Source: Haematobia irritans (taxonomy: Eukaryota; Arthropoda; Insecta; Diptera; Muscidae). From it: DNA of 64,000 nt. Below are positions 33,124 to 45,329 of this stretch, piece after piece; positions within the stretch are counted from its first letter, which is position 1, and each line of letters begins with the position of its first letter. The notes beneath the pieces are model-generated. The model had not been told where the DNA came from, did no database searches, and was given only the letters and a program-made list of their open reading frames with translations. A program made the translations under genes and the position numbers. The DNA lies in the NCBI RefSeq assembly GCF_050003625.1, contig NC_134401.1, forward strand, positions 93,474,852 to 93,538,851, written 5' to 3'.

Positions 33124-34498
33124 CACACCCAAAAAATTAATAGAGAAAAGTTTACTTGATTCAAGCCGTAGCGGTGTCAAAAGTACGGTAAGTACGGTTT
33201 TTCTAAATACAAGTGCGAAATTCTTAATTCAATCCCGAAAATATTAAGTACGGATTTCTTCATTTTAGAAATTTTCAATCGCTTTTGTGCTTCCTTTAAG
33301 TACGGAAAGTGCTTGATTCAAGCTTAATGGAGCTCTATTTAATCCTAATCTGTACTTGATTCCATCCGCATTTAATCTTATATTAAACCCAATTAGCGCT
33401 TAACCTGAGCCAAAACGAACTTGTTTTAAGCGGAATTAAGGCTTGGATCGATCGTTTTTATTCTTGAAAATAATCCCACTATGCTTGATTTAATCCCGAA
33501 CCGTATTCGATATTATTTTATATGCGTTTGATTTTAGTGTGATTTTTACTAACCATGTACCCATAAAATTGAGCCAAAACGAACTTGTTTTAAGCGGAAT
33601 TAAGGCTTGGATCGATCGTTTTTATTCTTGAAAATAATCCCACTATGCTTGATTTAATCCCGAACCGTATTCGATATTATTTTATATGCGCTTGATTTTA
33701 GTGTGATTTTTACTAACCATGTACCCATAAAATAAACATTGGTTCATATATTTTTAAAAAATATTTATTATTATTATTTGTTAATATCAATACATACTTT
33801 TGGAACGGAATGAAAATGACGTAAAATGGGACAATACATATTACATATAATACACCTAGGTGAAAAAGTAAATACATATATTTATAATATCTGTAAATGA
33901 TTCAAGTACAAAATACATTTTTTAATAAAAACAAATATATAACAAATAATAGAAATGCAAAATATAAAGACATATATACAAAGCAAGCAACTCAGCGGAA
34001 TTCAACTTTTCGAGGTCTTGTTGCATTAAATAGTCAGTTTGCCTCTACTTACACATAGGTCGACCCAAGCCATTGACGCTCCTTTAAAACTGAAAAATGT
34101 AAAATGCATGGAATATATAAATAATAAACTTTAATATTACTTACCATTTAAATATTGTATGTACTTCCATTTTTTAACATTAAATTGAAAATTCTCTGTA
34201 TGTTAGAAAAAAAAAACAGTTTTCGGGGGTTGAAAATCTATGAGAGTATCGAAGAGAGCAATCTTTATTTTGCGCTCTCATTAGCTAACTCTCACAGACG
34301 AATTAAGTAAAAATTGTCTTATTTTTACTCAAAACAAGCTTAAATCAAACTTTAAGCACTTGAATTGCACAAATAAGCGCACTTTGTACTTAATATGAGT
34401 ATAACTTAGTATTTGCGTACTTAAAATTTTAAGTGCGGATTCAGGCTAGAAATAAGAATTTGAAACTTGATTTTAGAAGTCTACTTTTCTTTGGGTGC
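33124..34498. mobile_element. Non-coding TIR element Y (CACCCAAAAAA ends)
   Basis: It starts CACCCAAAAAATTAATAGAG and ends ACTTTTCTTTGGGTG, inserted in FAM2 copy D after GGGAG. It is 1,375 bp with TIRs of 12-25 bp allowing gaps. The outer parts are full of AAGTGC/GTACTTAA motifs in both orientations. No open frame longer than 60 codons. It includes a recent internal duplication (see 33407). Confidence 0.65.
33407..33734. repeat. Tandem duplication, 164-bp period, in element Y
   Basis: GAGCCAAAACGAACTTG starts at 33407 and again at 33571. The two units agree almost base for base; one visible change is TGCGTTTG against TGCGCTTG. Such low divergence in this old landscape points to a recent duplication or an assembly artefact. 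Confidence 0.85.
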
Positions 34499-35004
34499 AA
34501 CATCTAAATCTGAACCTATTTCAACCAAATTCGGTACACATATTTATAATGTTAATTCTACTCCCTGTGCAAAATTTCACGTCAATCGGAACAAAAGATT
34601 GGCCTCTGAGGCCATAGGAGTGTAAATCGGGCGAAAACTATATATGAGAGCTTTAACTGAATATGAACCGATTTGACTGATATTTTGCAAAATTTACGAG
34701 ATTCACAAAATATTCGATTATACTAAATAGGAAAAGGATCGGTTGATAAATACGTCATTTATGACCAGATCGGTTACACATATATATGGCAGCTATATCC
34801 AAATCTAAATTGATTTTTTCCAAAATCAATAGGGATCGTATTTGAGCCGAAAAAGGACTATATGCCAAATTTGAGGGCGATCGGACTTAAACTGCGAGCT
34901 GGACTTTGCACACAAAAATACATCAACAGACAGACGGACATTGCTAAATCGACTCAGAATTTAATTCTAAGACGATCGGTACACTAAAAGGTGGGTCTAT
35001 GACT

Positions 35005-35783
35005 ACCCAGCAAAAAAGCGTCGCCAAAAAAGTAATGAAAAACTTATTCTGTAGTTCTCCAGACTTTTTCTTGTCTGGATCACATCATAGTATTTACATC
35101 GTTCTTCGGACCGTTGCATTGATCCTAATCGCTTTATGTGTCTCCTCTCGTTGCCTCTATGGGCTTTGCGTTCTCTCAGTTCACATCTCTATGTTTCCCA
35201 GCTCTTATCTTATCGCTAGTTAATTTGCCCTCATGTGTCCTCTAATTCCGGCACGTCCCAACACCCATATGAAACCGATCCTGCCACATTCCGAGTATTC
35301 GTCAAATCAAATGGAACTATATTCAAAGTTAATGAAGTATTTTTTCAAATTGATCCCAATGTATTTCATCCATAGATGCTTTACGATAAAAATAACTCTG
35401 ATGAACAATGAATGGTTCCATTATGTGCTCAAATGAATTTTCATATCATTTCATTATGATGCTCTTCAGTGTTTTCCTCTAGCTTGCTGTATAAGTCTAA
35501 GTGCTGATTTCTATATATTTTAGGATGAGCATTTCCTCTTTATAATGTGCATAGAGTAGAGACATAGGTAACATGCTGATTGAGTTCTTGGTTAATGATT
35601 GTTTTGTCTTCTTGGATTGGATTGAGGAATAAAATCGTGAAATATCACGAGAACAATGTTCGAGACAAAGCTTTCGAAAGTAAGCTTCACACGGATGAGT
35701 TAAAGATTTAACCTCGTTAGTGATTCCTTTTAATTGGCTATTGATAAAACAGTAAACCAGGAAGGAAAATTTTGTTTCATTCA
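35005..35783. other. MITE W start followed by unique sequence
   Basis: From 35005 CCCAGCAAAAAAGCGTCGCC and AAAAAAGTAATGAAA match the internal start of MITE W at 17973. No matching right end was found. From about 35080 the sequence is unique, with frames at 34999-35436 and 35497-35784 lacking any known motif. Confidence 0.4.
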
Positions 35784-36602
35784 CACCGAAAGAATTCTCT
35801 CCGTCAATTTTACGAAGAATTCTTTATTAACTATTCTTCCTGAATTCTTCATTAAAACAACAAAATTTTCATTTATTTTCGTAAAATTTACGAAGAACAT
35901 TTTACAAATATACAAAACGTTTACGCAATTACGAATTTATGAATATATTACGAAACATTCCGCGTTAAAATTTCTTCATAAAAAGTACGAAACATTTTCT
36001 TTAAAATAACGAAGAAGTTTCATTGAAGTTGTAAAATTTCCGTTCGCGACATAAAATTGCCTCTGATAATGTGCTTGAGTGTATTCCTTTAATCCATTTT
36101 TTTATGCATGTCTATGCTACTTCTCATTTGGGTGATAGCGCGCTATGAATAAAAGTAAAGCAATAAAGCTAAAAATTATTCAAAAACTTAAGATGTAAAG
36201 TAGAAATGAAATTTTTCACACTTGTTACTACAGCCAAATGTACTTTTTTCTAAAAGTTCGAACATTTTTGAAACAAAAGTACGAAAGTTTTCCATAAAAA
36301 GTACGAAACATTTTCATAAAAAGTACGAACATTTTTCATAAAAACTATGAATGTTCTTCATAAAAAATACGAAAAAATTTCATAAAAATAACGAAATTGT
36401 TTCAAAAAATTACGAAGATTCTTCATAAAAAGTACGAAATTGTTTCTTACAAACTACGAAAAATTTGGAAGAAATTTTCTTCGTAAAAAGTACGAAATAT
36501 TTCGTACTTTTAATGAAAAGTTCCTTTGGTTGTAAATCAATGACAAAATTTTGTACTTTTAACGAAATTTTTCGTTTTTTACCAAGAAAATTCTTTCGGT
36601 GC
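35784..36602. mobile_element. TIR element T with TTCGTA-rich internal repeats
   Basis: Ends are ACACCGAAAGAATTCTC and GAAAATTCTTTCGGTGC (complementary over about 14 bp). The interior at 35800-36010 and 36235-36590 is built of 25-30-bp units around TTCATAAAAAGTACGAAAC in both orientations. Like the CACGGTTGCCAC element, it couples inverted ends with a short tandem array. The 91-codon frame at 35734-36009 is an array translation. Confidence 0.65.
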
Positions 36603-37009
36603 AGGTTATGTTAGGTTAAAATGACAGCCCAATTTATTTCAGGCTCACTTAGACTATTCCGTCCATTGTGATACCACATTAACTAAAAGTACCTATGTCA
36701 GCTTGAATATCTGTAAATATTTATATGGTCTGAAAGAACGAAATTTTAGGCAAAGAATTTTTTTTAAGAAAAAAATTTTAGAGCCAATCGTTGCATCGTT
36801 TCCTATAGTTTCGGATTTATTTGTTTTTAATGAAAATGCTTTACAGTAAGGGGGAATTTCCTTTGTCTAAAAATTAGTTCCGGAGGAAAGTATTTTTTCT
36901 TTGAGTGTATTAATGCCAACATTTGCTGGAACATTGTTTCTCAGCCAATTTGCCACCTCTTTGTAGAAATCAATATAACGTTTATTCCCAGGAGTCCGAG
37001 TGCTCCGCG
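36603..37009. repeat. SINE-1 3' fragment (minus) and unassigned sequence
   Basis: At 36603-36685 GGTTATGTTAGGTTAAAATG and GGCTCACTTAGACTATTCC match the SINE-1 tail in reverse. The rest, to 37009, ends near TTTTCTTTGAGTGTA with no clear family. Confidence 0.6.
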
Positions 37010-39867
37010 CACGGTTGCCACATTTGGTAGAATTCTACCAAAAATGGTAGATTTTTATATTTTATGTGTGGTAGATTGGTAGAATTCTTGATGTTTTAGT
37101 TGATTTTGCAAAATATTCCTCTCCAACTAGAGGTACCTCACAAATTTTTAACAGAAATAAAAATTTTACAAAATTTTCAACAAACAATAAAATTTTGACT
37201 GAAGTTTCTACTGAAATAAAATTTTGACAACAGTTTCTATAGAAATAAAATTTTGACAAAATTTTCTACAGAAATGAAATTTTGTCAAAATTTGCTATAG
37301 AAATAAAAGTTAGACAAAAATTTTCTATACAAAAATGTTTACAAAATTTTCTTTAGAAATAAAATTTTCACAAAATTTTCTATAGAAATAAAATTTGACA
37401 AAATTTTCTTTACAAATAAAATTTGGACAAAAATTTCTTTGGGAATAACATTTTGACAAAGTTTCTATAAAAAAAAAAAAATTTGACAACATTTTCTATA
37501 TAAACAAAATTTTGACAGAAGTTTTTTTATATAAATAAGATTTTGACAAAATTTTTAATAGAAATAAAATTTTGACAAAATTTTCTATAGAAATAAAATT
37601 TTGAAAAAATTCTCTGTAGAAATAAAATGTTGACAAAATTTTCTATAGAAATTAAATTTTGACACAATTTTTTTTAGAAATTAGATTTTGACAGAATTTT
37701 TTATAGAAATAAAATTTTGACAAAATTTTCTTCAGAAATAAAATTTTGACAACATTTTCTATACAAATAAAATTTTGACAAAATTTTCTATAGAAATAAA
37801 ATTTTGGCAAAATTTTCACTAGAAATAAAATTTGGACAAAATTTTCTATAGAAATAAAATTTTGACAAAAATTTCTTTAGGAATAAAATTTTGACAAAGT
37901 TTCTATAGAAATAAAATTTTGATAAATTTTTCTATAGAAATTAAATTTTGACACAATTGTTTATAGAAATTAAATTTTGAATGAATTTTTTATAGAAATA
38001 AAATTTTGACAACATTTTCTATACGAATATAAATTTTGACAAAATTTTCAATAGAAATAAAATTTTGACAAAATTTTCTTTAGAAATAAAATTTTGACAA
38101 AAATTTCTTTAGAAATAAAATTTTGACAAAAATTTCTTTAGAAATAAAATTTTGACAAAGTTTCTATTGAAATAAAATTTTGACAAAATTTTCTATAGAA
38201 ATAAAATTTTGACAAATTTTTCTTTAGAAATAAAATTTTGACAAAATTTTCTATAGAAATTAAATTTTGACAGAATTTTTTATAGAAATAAAATTTTGAC
38301 AAAATTTTCTATAGAAATAAAATTTGACAAAATTTTCTTTGGAAATCAAATTTTGACAAAAATTTCTTTAGAAATAAATTTTTGACAAAAATTTTTTTAG
38401 AAACAAAATTTTGACAAAGTTTCTATAGAAATAAAATCTTGACAAAATTTTCTATAGAAATAAAATTTTGACAAAATTTTCTACAGAAATAAAATTTTGA
38501 CAAAATTTTCTATAGAAGTGAAAATTTTGACAAAATTTTTCATTTTCACAAAATTTCTATAGAAATAAAATTTTGACAAAATTTTCTATACAAATAAAAT
38601 TTTCATAAAATTTCTTTAGAAATAAAATTTTGGCAAATTTTTCTATAGAAATTAACTTTTGACAGAATTTTTTATAGAAATAAAATTTTGACAAAATTTT
38701 CTATAGAAATAAAATTTGACAAAATTTTCTTTAGAAATAAAATTTTGACAAAAATTTCTTTAGAAATAAAATTTTGACAAAATTTTCGTTAGAAATAAAA
38801 TTTTGACAAAATTTTCTATAGAAGTGAAAATTTTGACACAGTTTTCCATTTTCACAAAATTTTCGTTAGAAATAAAATTTTGACAAAGGTTTCTATAGAA
38901 ATAAAATGTTGACAAAATTTTCTATAGAAATAAAATGTTGACAAAGGTTTCTATAGAAATAAAATTTTGACAAAATTTTCGTTAGAAATACACTGAAAAA
39001 ACAGTGAACCCCTCAGGAAGAAAACTTTCGGTTACTTTTAGAAAATTTTGAATATTTGTAGAAAATTTTAACTAAACCGTGTTACAAAGGTTACATCACG
39101 CCGATGTCATACAAATAAGTAAATATTTTTCGACAAATTCAAGAAAATTTATTAGACATAACAAAGTTTTTTCTCTTGTTAAAGAAAATTTTGTAGTTAA
39201 AAAAAAAAAAAATAAAAAAAAAATTTGAGTTCAAAATTACGAGAATGTCTTTAGTAATATACGAAGTTCATGATGGACGCATTTTAGGTAAAATTTACAA
39301 ATTTAAAGAAATTCTGAACTATTTTGTGGAAGACACGAATTTAGTTAATCTTTATGCTTCATTTGAGTATATTTTTTTCCTCGGTTTTAGTTAATTTAAC
39401 TACCGTACACAAAAAATTATTAGAGTAAAGGAAACTTTCTCCAAACATAATAATTCCATGAACTAAAATAAAATTAAATGGGCTTTAGTGAAACAGAGAG
39501 TTCACTTTTTTTGAGTGTAAATTTTGACAAAGGTTTGTGTAGAAATAAAATTTTCATAAAAGTTTCTATAGAAATAAAATTTTGACAAAATTTTCTATAG
39601 AAATAAAATTTTGAAAAATTTTCTATAGATATAAAAGTTAGACAAAATTTTCTATAGAAATAAAATTTTCACAAAAGTTTCTATAGAAATAAAATTTTGA
39701 CAAAATTTTCTTTAGAAATAAAATGTTGACAAAATTTTCTATAGAAATAAAAATTTGCCAAGATTTTCTATATAATTTTTTTTAACAAAGAATTTTTTGT
39801 TTGGTAGGTTTGTGGAAAATTTTCTACAAATTTTGGTAGGTTATTTTTGGCTTGAGTGGCAACCGTG
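37010..39867. mobile_element. Giant CACGGTTGCCAC element carrying a 29-bp minisatellite
   Basis: Terminal inverted repeats CACGGTTGCCAC (37010-37021) and GTGGCAACCGTG (39856-39867) are exact. Inside each end lie TTGGTAGAATTCTACC and TTTTGGTAGG motifs. Between them is a head-to-tail array of about 65-75 units with core GACAAAATTTTCTATAGAA, from about 37150 to 39770. The array is broken only by a 527-bp MITE. Short copies elsewhere hold about 9-15 units, so the array has expanded inside the element. No protein is encoded. Confidence 0.82.
38991..39517. mobile_element. MITE S with TA duplication, inside the 29-bp array
   Basis: Starts CACTGAAAAAACAGTGAAC and ends GTTCACTTTTTTTGAGTG, flanked by TA (38989-38990 and 39518-39519). 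Array sequence continues on both sides. The TA duplication suggests a Tc1/mariner-type transposase. The interior (AATTTGAGTTCAAAATTAC and following) is matched by the remnant at 40130-40430. Confidence 0.78.
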
Positions 39868-40450
39868 GCTAAACGCCGTACTGTTGGGAATAAGAGTTTC
39901 AAACTTTTTGTCGAAAAGCGGTTTCGCCAGATGTGCCACTACGTTTGGCACATCTGCCATTATTTTGAGGACCGAATTGAGACCGTGCGTTTGTTTCCGA
40001 CTACAGCGATAACTCACGTAACCGCACAGCCGTTGTTGCTGAAGACTACTTGGCTAGTTATGTCTTTGAAGGATTGACCCCAAAACCATTATCCTTAATT
40101 TTAGGAAATTATAAATAAAATGTAAGCTGACGCCAACTACCCGCTGATTTTACAAAAATAATTAAATATTTTTCGACAAATTTAAGATAAGTTATGGGAT
40201 GTAATTATTTTTTTTTTCATTTCTGAAAGAAAATTTCGTAGTTTGGAGGATAAATTTGAGTTCAGAATTGCAAAAATGTCTTTAGCGCCATATGAAGTGC
40301 ACGATGGGCACATTTCTGGTAAAATTTACAAATTTTGAGAAATTCTCAACTATTTTGTCGGAAGTACGAATTTACTAAATTTGTGTATAAAATGTAACCT
40401 TTTTTTAGTTCATTTAATTAATACGCAAAAAAGGGTCCTTCAGAAAATGT
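39868..40450. other. Unique segment with short frames, then MITE S remnant
   Basis: 39868-40085 has mixed composition and two overlapping plus-strand frames (71 and 73 codons) with no recognised motif. From about 40130 to 40430 the sequence follows MITE S internally (AAATTTGAGTTCAGAATTGC, GCACGATGGGCACATTT) but lacks both ends. Confidence 0.5.
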
Positions 40451-41512
40451 CCGGCACGAGGAAAGTTTAGCTTTATTTTGCTTTTCTCTTAATAGATATT
40501 CGTAATATATTAAATTTCATCAAATATCCATCTACGATGGAATAGATGAGCGGTCTTCACAATTGAATTTAATAATTTCAACGGAACTACAGTGAACTAT
40601 GGCAACCTGATAAATAACTCAAATGGATTCTTTTAAAATAGCTCTGAGCACAATGTTTTTTCACAGAAAATATCCATCTAAAAACTTCAACAAAAATCAT
40701 TTCCATGTAAGTCTCTCAGACTTTAGCGATTTCCTTTGGAATCTGCCATTAGTGCAAAAGGTAAATTAAATTTTTATGCAAATAATCTTGATAAGGAGAC
40801 ACGTGTCCTTGTCTACTAGATGGATATTGAAACCACAAGTACCATACGTATATCACAAATCAAAGATATTGAATATCACAAAAAGTAACATTTATGCTAA
40901 TTTCATGGTTTGTTCTCTTATGGCCTTCAAAGACAACTTTCCTAAAAGGACCGTAACCAATAAAAAGGAATACAGTCGCATAAGGAAAACAATTCACAAT
41001 CGAAGTAGAAGAAGAAGAAGAACTCAGAACTCTGAATCGGAGATGTGAATGAGAAAACATTGTTAACTCCTATTAGGTAATTTCAGTTTTTCTTCTTTCA
41101 ATTCAATTTAGCTTTTTTTTGCATATTAATTTGATTAAGGGAATTTTTCTATAATTAATGACTGTGAAAACATGTCGACCACATCAGCATCGAATTATGG
41201 ACACACCAGACACGGCCAAGACCTTAATTGTCAAACATGCGGCGTACGAATGTCGGCCAGTCCATATTCTGGAGAAAACATGCATGTACTACGCCTTAAA
41301 AATAGCCACCACATTTAGCCATAATTTATTTATTAGTTAGACTCGAAATAGATGATGTACCCTCATCACATGGCGAAATGCAATTGAATATAGTTGGAAA
41401 TGAGGTATCTAAGGATGTTAACAATTAATGCGTTCGAATATGCAATGGGAGAAATACAGTCTATAGCGGAAATATTATAACAGGATCGATTTGTTTTAAG
41501 GAATAATTAAAA
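40451..41512. other. Unique sequence, no gene recognised
   Basis: No repeat-family match. The 90-codon frame at 40776-41048 has a basic tail of arginines from a GAAGAAGAAG-type run. The frame at 41158-41340 shows no motif. Neither has visible splice or promoter context. Confidence 0.35.
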
Positions 41513-41724
41513 CCAAGTATATGCGGCCGAATCTTAAATACCAATCACCATGAATCAAATATAATAGTATATAGAATTTCAGTAGGACTTTATGAAACAA
41601 ACTATCTCAAGAACATATTTTACAAATGGTACGCCTCCCGATGTTAAACGTTTTTTCATAGGGAGACTACATCAGAATCTGGATTTATAAGAAATAATTT
41701 GTGTGCGTTTTAAGTCTAAGTCTA

Positions 41725-41974
41725 CACCCAGAGAAGGAATATGATCACCTCAAACATGTTTTAAGAGCAAAATGTTATTTTTGGGTGGTGACCATGTAAC
41801 ATGGTTTTCGCAACCATGTAATTTTCTCGGAAACCATGTATCTGATTTCGGCAAGCAGGTTATATTTGACGAGAAAATAACATTTTAGTGACAAACATGT
41901 TACATGGTCACCATACAAAAATAACATTATGCTCTTGAAACATGTTTGAGGTGATCATATTCCTTCTCTGCGTG
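41725..41974. mobile_element. Long-TIR palindromic MITE, copy 2
   Basis: 250 bp, CACCCAGAGAAGGAATATG to CATATTCCTTCTCTGCGTG, flanked by TA on both sides. It is nearly identical to 5819-6069 over its full length. Confidence 0.82.
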
Positions 41975-42032
41975 TAAGCGTGTAAGAATATGATTTTGAC
42001 TCTATATTCTGTTGAATTTTACCCGATGTCTA

Positions 42033-42529
42033 CACGGACGAAAAAGACTGTTTTTCATATGTTTGGGTGTAAAAATTATATGTTTGGAACTCACATTTTT
42101 TTAACACAATATTTTTGAGTGCAAGCATATAATGTTCATAAACTAGCATAACATGTTTGGGACATATATGTTAATATGTTAGAACATATTATGTTGGGGA
42201 CATAAAATGTTTGTAAATATAATATGCTTAGATGCAATCATATATTAATTTGGAAATAGCCTATAAACATATATGTGTTTAGACAGAGAGACCTAGAGAG
42301 TATGCTGCAAGTAAAACAATGGAAGTAACCAATTGGTTCCTTAAAAATATATCCAAACAAAGAAAATTTCATTAATATTTTTTACTACCAATGTATGCCC
42401 TAAGGTGAAACATAATATGTTTGAACTATACAAACAATTTTTTGTTTGCACCAATCCCGAAAATATATATGTTTGAAGCAAAATGTGTTTGGGGTATAAG
42501 TTACAGAAGCGATTTTTTTTTTGAGGATG
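42033..42529 (+). mobile_element. MITE U, copy 1 (ATGTTTGGG-rich), TA duplication
   Basis: Begins CACGGACGAAAAAGACTG and ends TTTTTTTTTTGAGGATG, flanked by TA at 42031-42032 and 42530-42531. The interior repeats ATATGTTTGGG and its complement many times. The 72-codon frame at 42421-42639 is chance. Confidence 0.75.
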
Positions 42530-42599
42530 TAGAAGTCCATGAAATTAGAAATCGGGGATATAGGGGACTAAAACATATAAATCAAATTTGGCATACCTA

Positions 42600-43018
42600 C
42601 ACGGACGGAAAATACTGTTTTCCATATGTTTGGGTGTAAAAATTATATGTTTGGAACTCAAATTTTTTAACACAATATTTTGAAGTGCAAGCATATAATG
42701 TTCATAAACTAGCATAACATGTTTGGAACATATTATGTTTGGGACATAAACTGTTTGTAAATATAATATGCTTAGATGCAAACATATATTATTTTAGAAA
42801 TAGACTATAAACAGAGAGGCATAGAGAGTAAGCTGCAAGTAAAATAATGGAAGTAACCAATTGGCGCTACAAATATATCCACACAAAGAAAATGTCATTA
42901 AAATTTTTTTTCTACCAGTGTATGCCCACCCTAAGGTGAAACATACTATGTTTGAATAATTACAAAAAATGTTTTGGTTGTACCAATCCTGAAAATATAT
43001 ATGCTTGAATTGAGGGTG
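42600..43018 (+). mobile_element. MITE U, copy 2, TA duplication
   Basis: Begins CACGGACGGAAAATACTG and ends TTGAATTGAGGGTG between TA dinucleotides. It is shorter than copy 1 because the right subterminal part is lost. Confidence 0.75.
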
Positions 43019-43089
43019 TATTTGTGACTCTACAATATCTCCAGATTCAGATTTTAGAGAAAATGGGATAATAATTTTGGCTCAAGGCG

Positions 43090-44032
43090 CACAGTTGAAA
43101 AAGACTGTTTTTCATATGTTTGGCTATAAACATTATATGTTTGGAACACAAATTTTTAAACACAATATTTTTGAGTGCAAGCATATAATGTTCATAAACT
43201 AGCATAACATGTTTGGGACATATATGTTAATATGTTAGAACATATTATGTTTGGGACATAAAATGTTTGTAAATATAATATGCTTGAATGCAAACATATA
43301 TTAATTTAGAAATAGCCTATAAACATATATGTGTTTAGTAGCTTGGAGCGCTATTTAACAGGGAGCGATATTGAATTAAGTTGGTGGTTGTTGCTTGTTA
43401 TTACAAAATTAACATTTTATTTTTCCTTGGGCAATTGATCAGCTACTTCTTTGATCCTTACAAACTGTGTGGTCCGCTGTTCGAATAAAAAAAAATAAAA
43501 AAAAAAAAATCATACAATTGAATAATTTCTTCTACAATGTTTGTATTACAGAAAAAGGTGCTAGGAACTAAAAAATCTCGTAGAAGTGAGAAAGATGTCG
43601 GGGAATATACAATTGGGCAGAAACAAAATTTTGAGCATTCAGGTCGAAAACCTATGTTGTTAGCACCTATATTACCTGTTTATTTTCATAATTCATTATG
43701 ATTGTGAATATATGAATAAATAAATAAAATTTTGAGTACAATATTGTTTGGGAGAATTTTTTTAAGCATATAATATTTTTGGGTGCAAAATGGTCACATA
43801 ATAACATATTGTTTTTTGGAAGACAACATTATTGAATTTGGATGCAAAAATACAAAATGTTTGGAACTTAGACTACCCAAACATATATTGTTTAGACCAA
43901 TATGCAATTAAACATATTATATATTGGTAGAGATCAAACATATAAATGTTTGGGCAATACCCAAAAATGTATATGCTTGAAGCAAAATATGTTTGGGAGT
44001 ATATGTTACAGAAGCAATTTTTTGTGAGGGTG
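43090..44032 (+). mobile_element. MITE U, copy 3, split by a SINE-2
   Basis: Runs from GCACAGTTGAAAAAGACTG to ATTTTTTGTGAGGGTG. U sequence stops after CATATATGTGTTTAG (43337) and resumes near 43735. The piece between holds SINE-2. The internal TATGTTTGGG motif density is as in copies 1 and 2. Confidence 0.68.
43337..43735 (+). mobile_element. SINE-2 (plus), tRNA-derived, worn
   Basis: Box-B-like GGTCCGCTGTTCGAAT (about 43470) is followed by an A-rich run, then the SINE-2 body ATTACAGAAAAAGGTGCTAG and AGTGAGAAAGATG. The same body, inverted, is at 45330 and 55680. Box A is poorly preserved here. Confidence 0.5.
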
Positions 44033-44640
44033 CGTCTAATCGGCAGATCGGTCTATATGGGGGCTATATCAATGTAGTACCTTTGAATACAAAATTTGGC
44101 AGTTTTTTACGAACTCAAAATACATTTAGATTTCAAATTTCAAGCCAATCGAATAAATATTGCGGCTTCCATGCCCTTAAGAAGTCAGATCGGGAGATCG
44201 TTCTATTAAAACGTGAAGCGACATATACCAAATTTACCACAGATTTTAATGGGCCTAAAAGACCTCTAGATTTCCAATCGCATTGAAGTAGCGGCGCCCA
44301 TATCCTTAAGAAGTCAAATTGGTGGATTGTTTTACATGAGTGTAAATCGGGCGAAAGATATATGGCAGCTATATCTAAAACTGAACCGATTTCTTCCACA
44401 ATCAATAGGACTCTATTCTGAGCCAAAATAGATACTTACGCTTAATTTGAAGTTGATTGGACCAAAACTGCGACCTAGACTTTGATTACAAAAATGTGTT
44501 CACAGACAGACAGGCGGACGGACAGACGAACATGGCTAGATCGACTCAGGGCCCGACCCTTAGCATTATTGACACAATGTGTCTATCTCGTCTCCTGCTG
44601 GGTGTTGCAAACACATGCACTAATTTATAATACCATGTTC

Positions 44641-44995
44641 CACAGTGTGGCGCGGGGTATACAAACTTCTAGATTTCAAATTTCAAGCAAATCAGATAAA
44701 AGTTGTGCCTTCAATTCTCTCGTGAATTGAAATCGTGAGATCGCTCTTTGAGGGAGCTATATCCAAATGTGAACCTGTATATACCAAATTAGGTATATCT
44801 CCTTATGGAAGTAAAATATTCAAATTTCATGAAAATCAGATAAAAGTAACATGGTCTATCGGAATTGGTTTATATGGGACCTATATCAAAAAGTGGATAG
44901 ATATATCGTTTTCGGGACAATCTGCTTGGTTCAACAGAAGAAAATAATCGGGTGTGTTCAACGGTAAAAGTAATAAGTGCCTATATGTAATAGGC
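44641..44995. repeat. FAM2/FAM3 module fragments
   Basis: GCGCGGGGTATACAAAC and modules GAAATCGTGAGATCGCTC, GGGAGCTATATCC run to about 44940. They are worn and without ends. Small frames here are module translations. Confidence 0.45.
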
Positions 44996-45329
44996 AGGGT
45001 GAGTGCAGCAAATGTGGTATACCCTGTTTGTTTCTCGATAGCCAAATTTTTTGTTTTTCTCCGACGAGACTAAGATTTTACCATATTTATTTTACTAGTG
45101 TCAGCGATCCACGCAACTACGACCGAAAAATAAGAAACCCACAATTTCGGATATATTTGCGAATTTATAAATTCATAAAATGTGCAGGTAATGTGGTACA
45201 CCATAATGTAGATTTTTTGTAAAAAAAAATACATTTTTTGCTATTTAGTACTCGTCAATTACACCCTCAAAAAATCGCTTCATATTATATGCTTGGAAGA
45301 ATTTTCCCCAAAGAAGATTGTGCTCATTC

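Larger units (their letters stand above)
31398..35004 (+). mobile_element. FAM2 element, copy D, inflated by SINE and TIR-element insertions
   Basis: ACAAGTAAGGAAAGTCTAAAG and the hairpin GTCGGGCGGGGCCGAC open it. Modules run at 31550-32020, 32680-33122 and 34500-34920, then GACAGACGGAC and the core. The terminal TATACCC hairpin is lost where MITE W sequence begins (35005). Insertions: a SINE-1 dimer (32025-32675) and the 1.37-kb CACCCAAAAAA element. Confidence 0.7.
41513..44640 (+). mobile_element. FAM3 element, copy D, host of five later insertions
   Basis: CAAGTATATGCGGCCGAATC and AATACCAATCACCATGAATC open it. FAM3 modules appear in pieces between the inserts: 41980-42030, 42532-42598, 43020-43090 and 44033-44330. 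The GACAGACAGACAGGCGGACG run (44502-44520) closes it. Its pieces read on in order, so MITE V and three U elements are later independent arrivals, with a SINE-2 inside the third U. The frames at 43993-44426 are module translations. Confidence 0.6.

Noticed and set aside
37150..38990. CRISPR-like array of 29-bp repeats
   Set aside because: Units are directly head to tail with no spacers, and the genome is eukaryotic.
39797..40077. Overlapping frames after the giant array as a host exon
   Set aside because: The first codons lie in the transposon end and no domain or splice site supports a gene.
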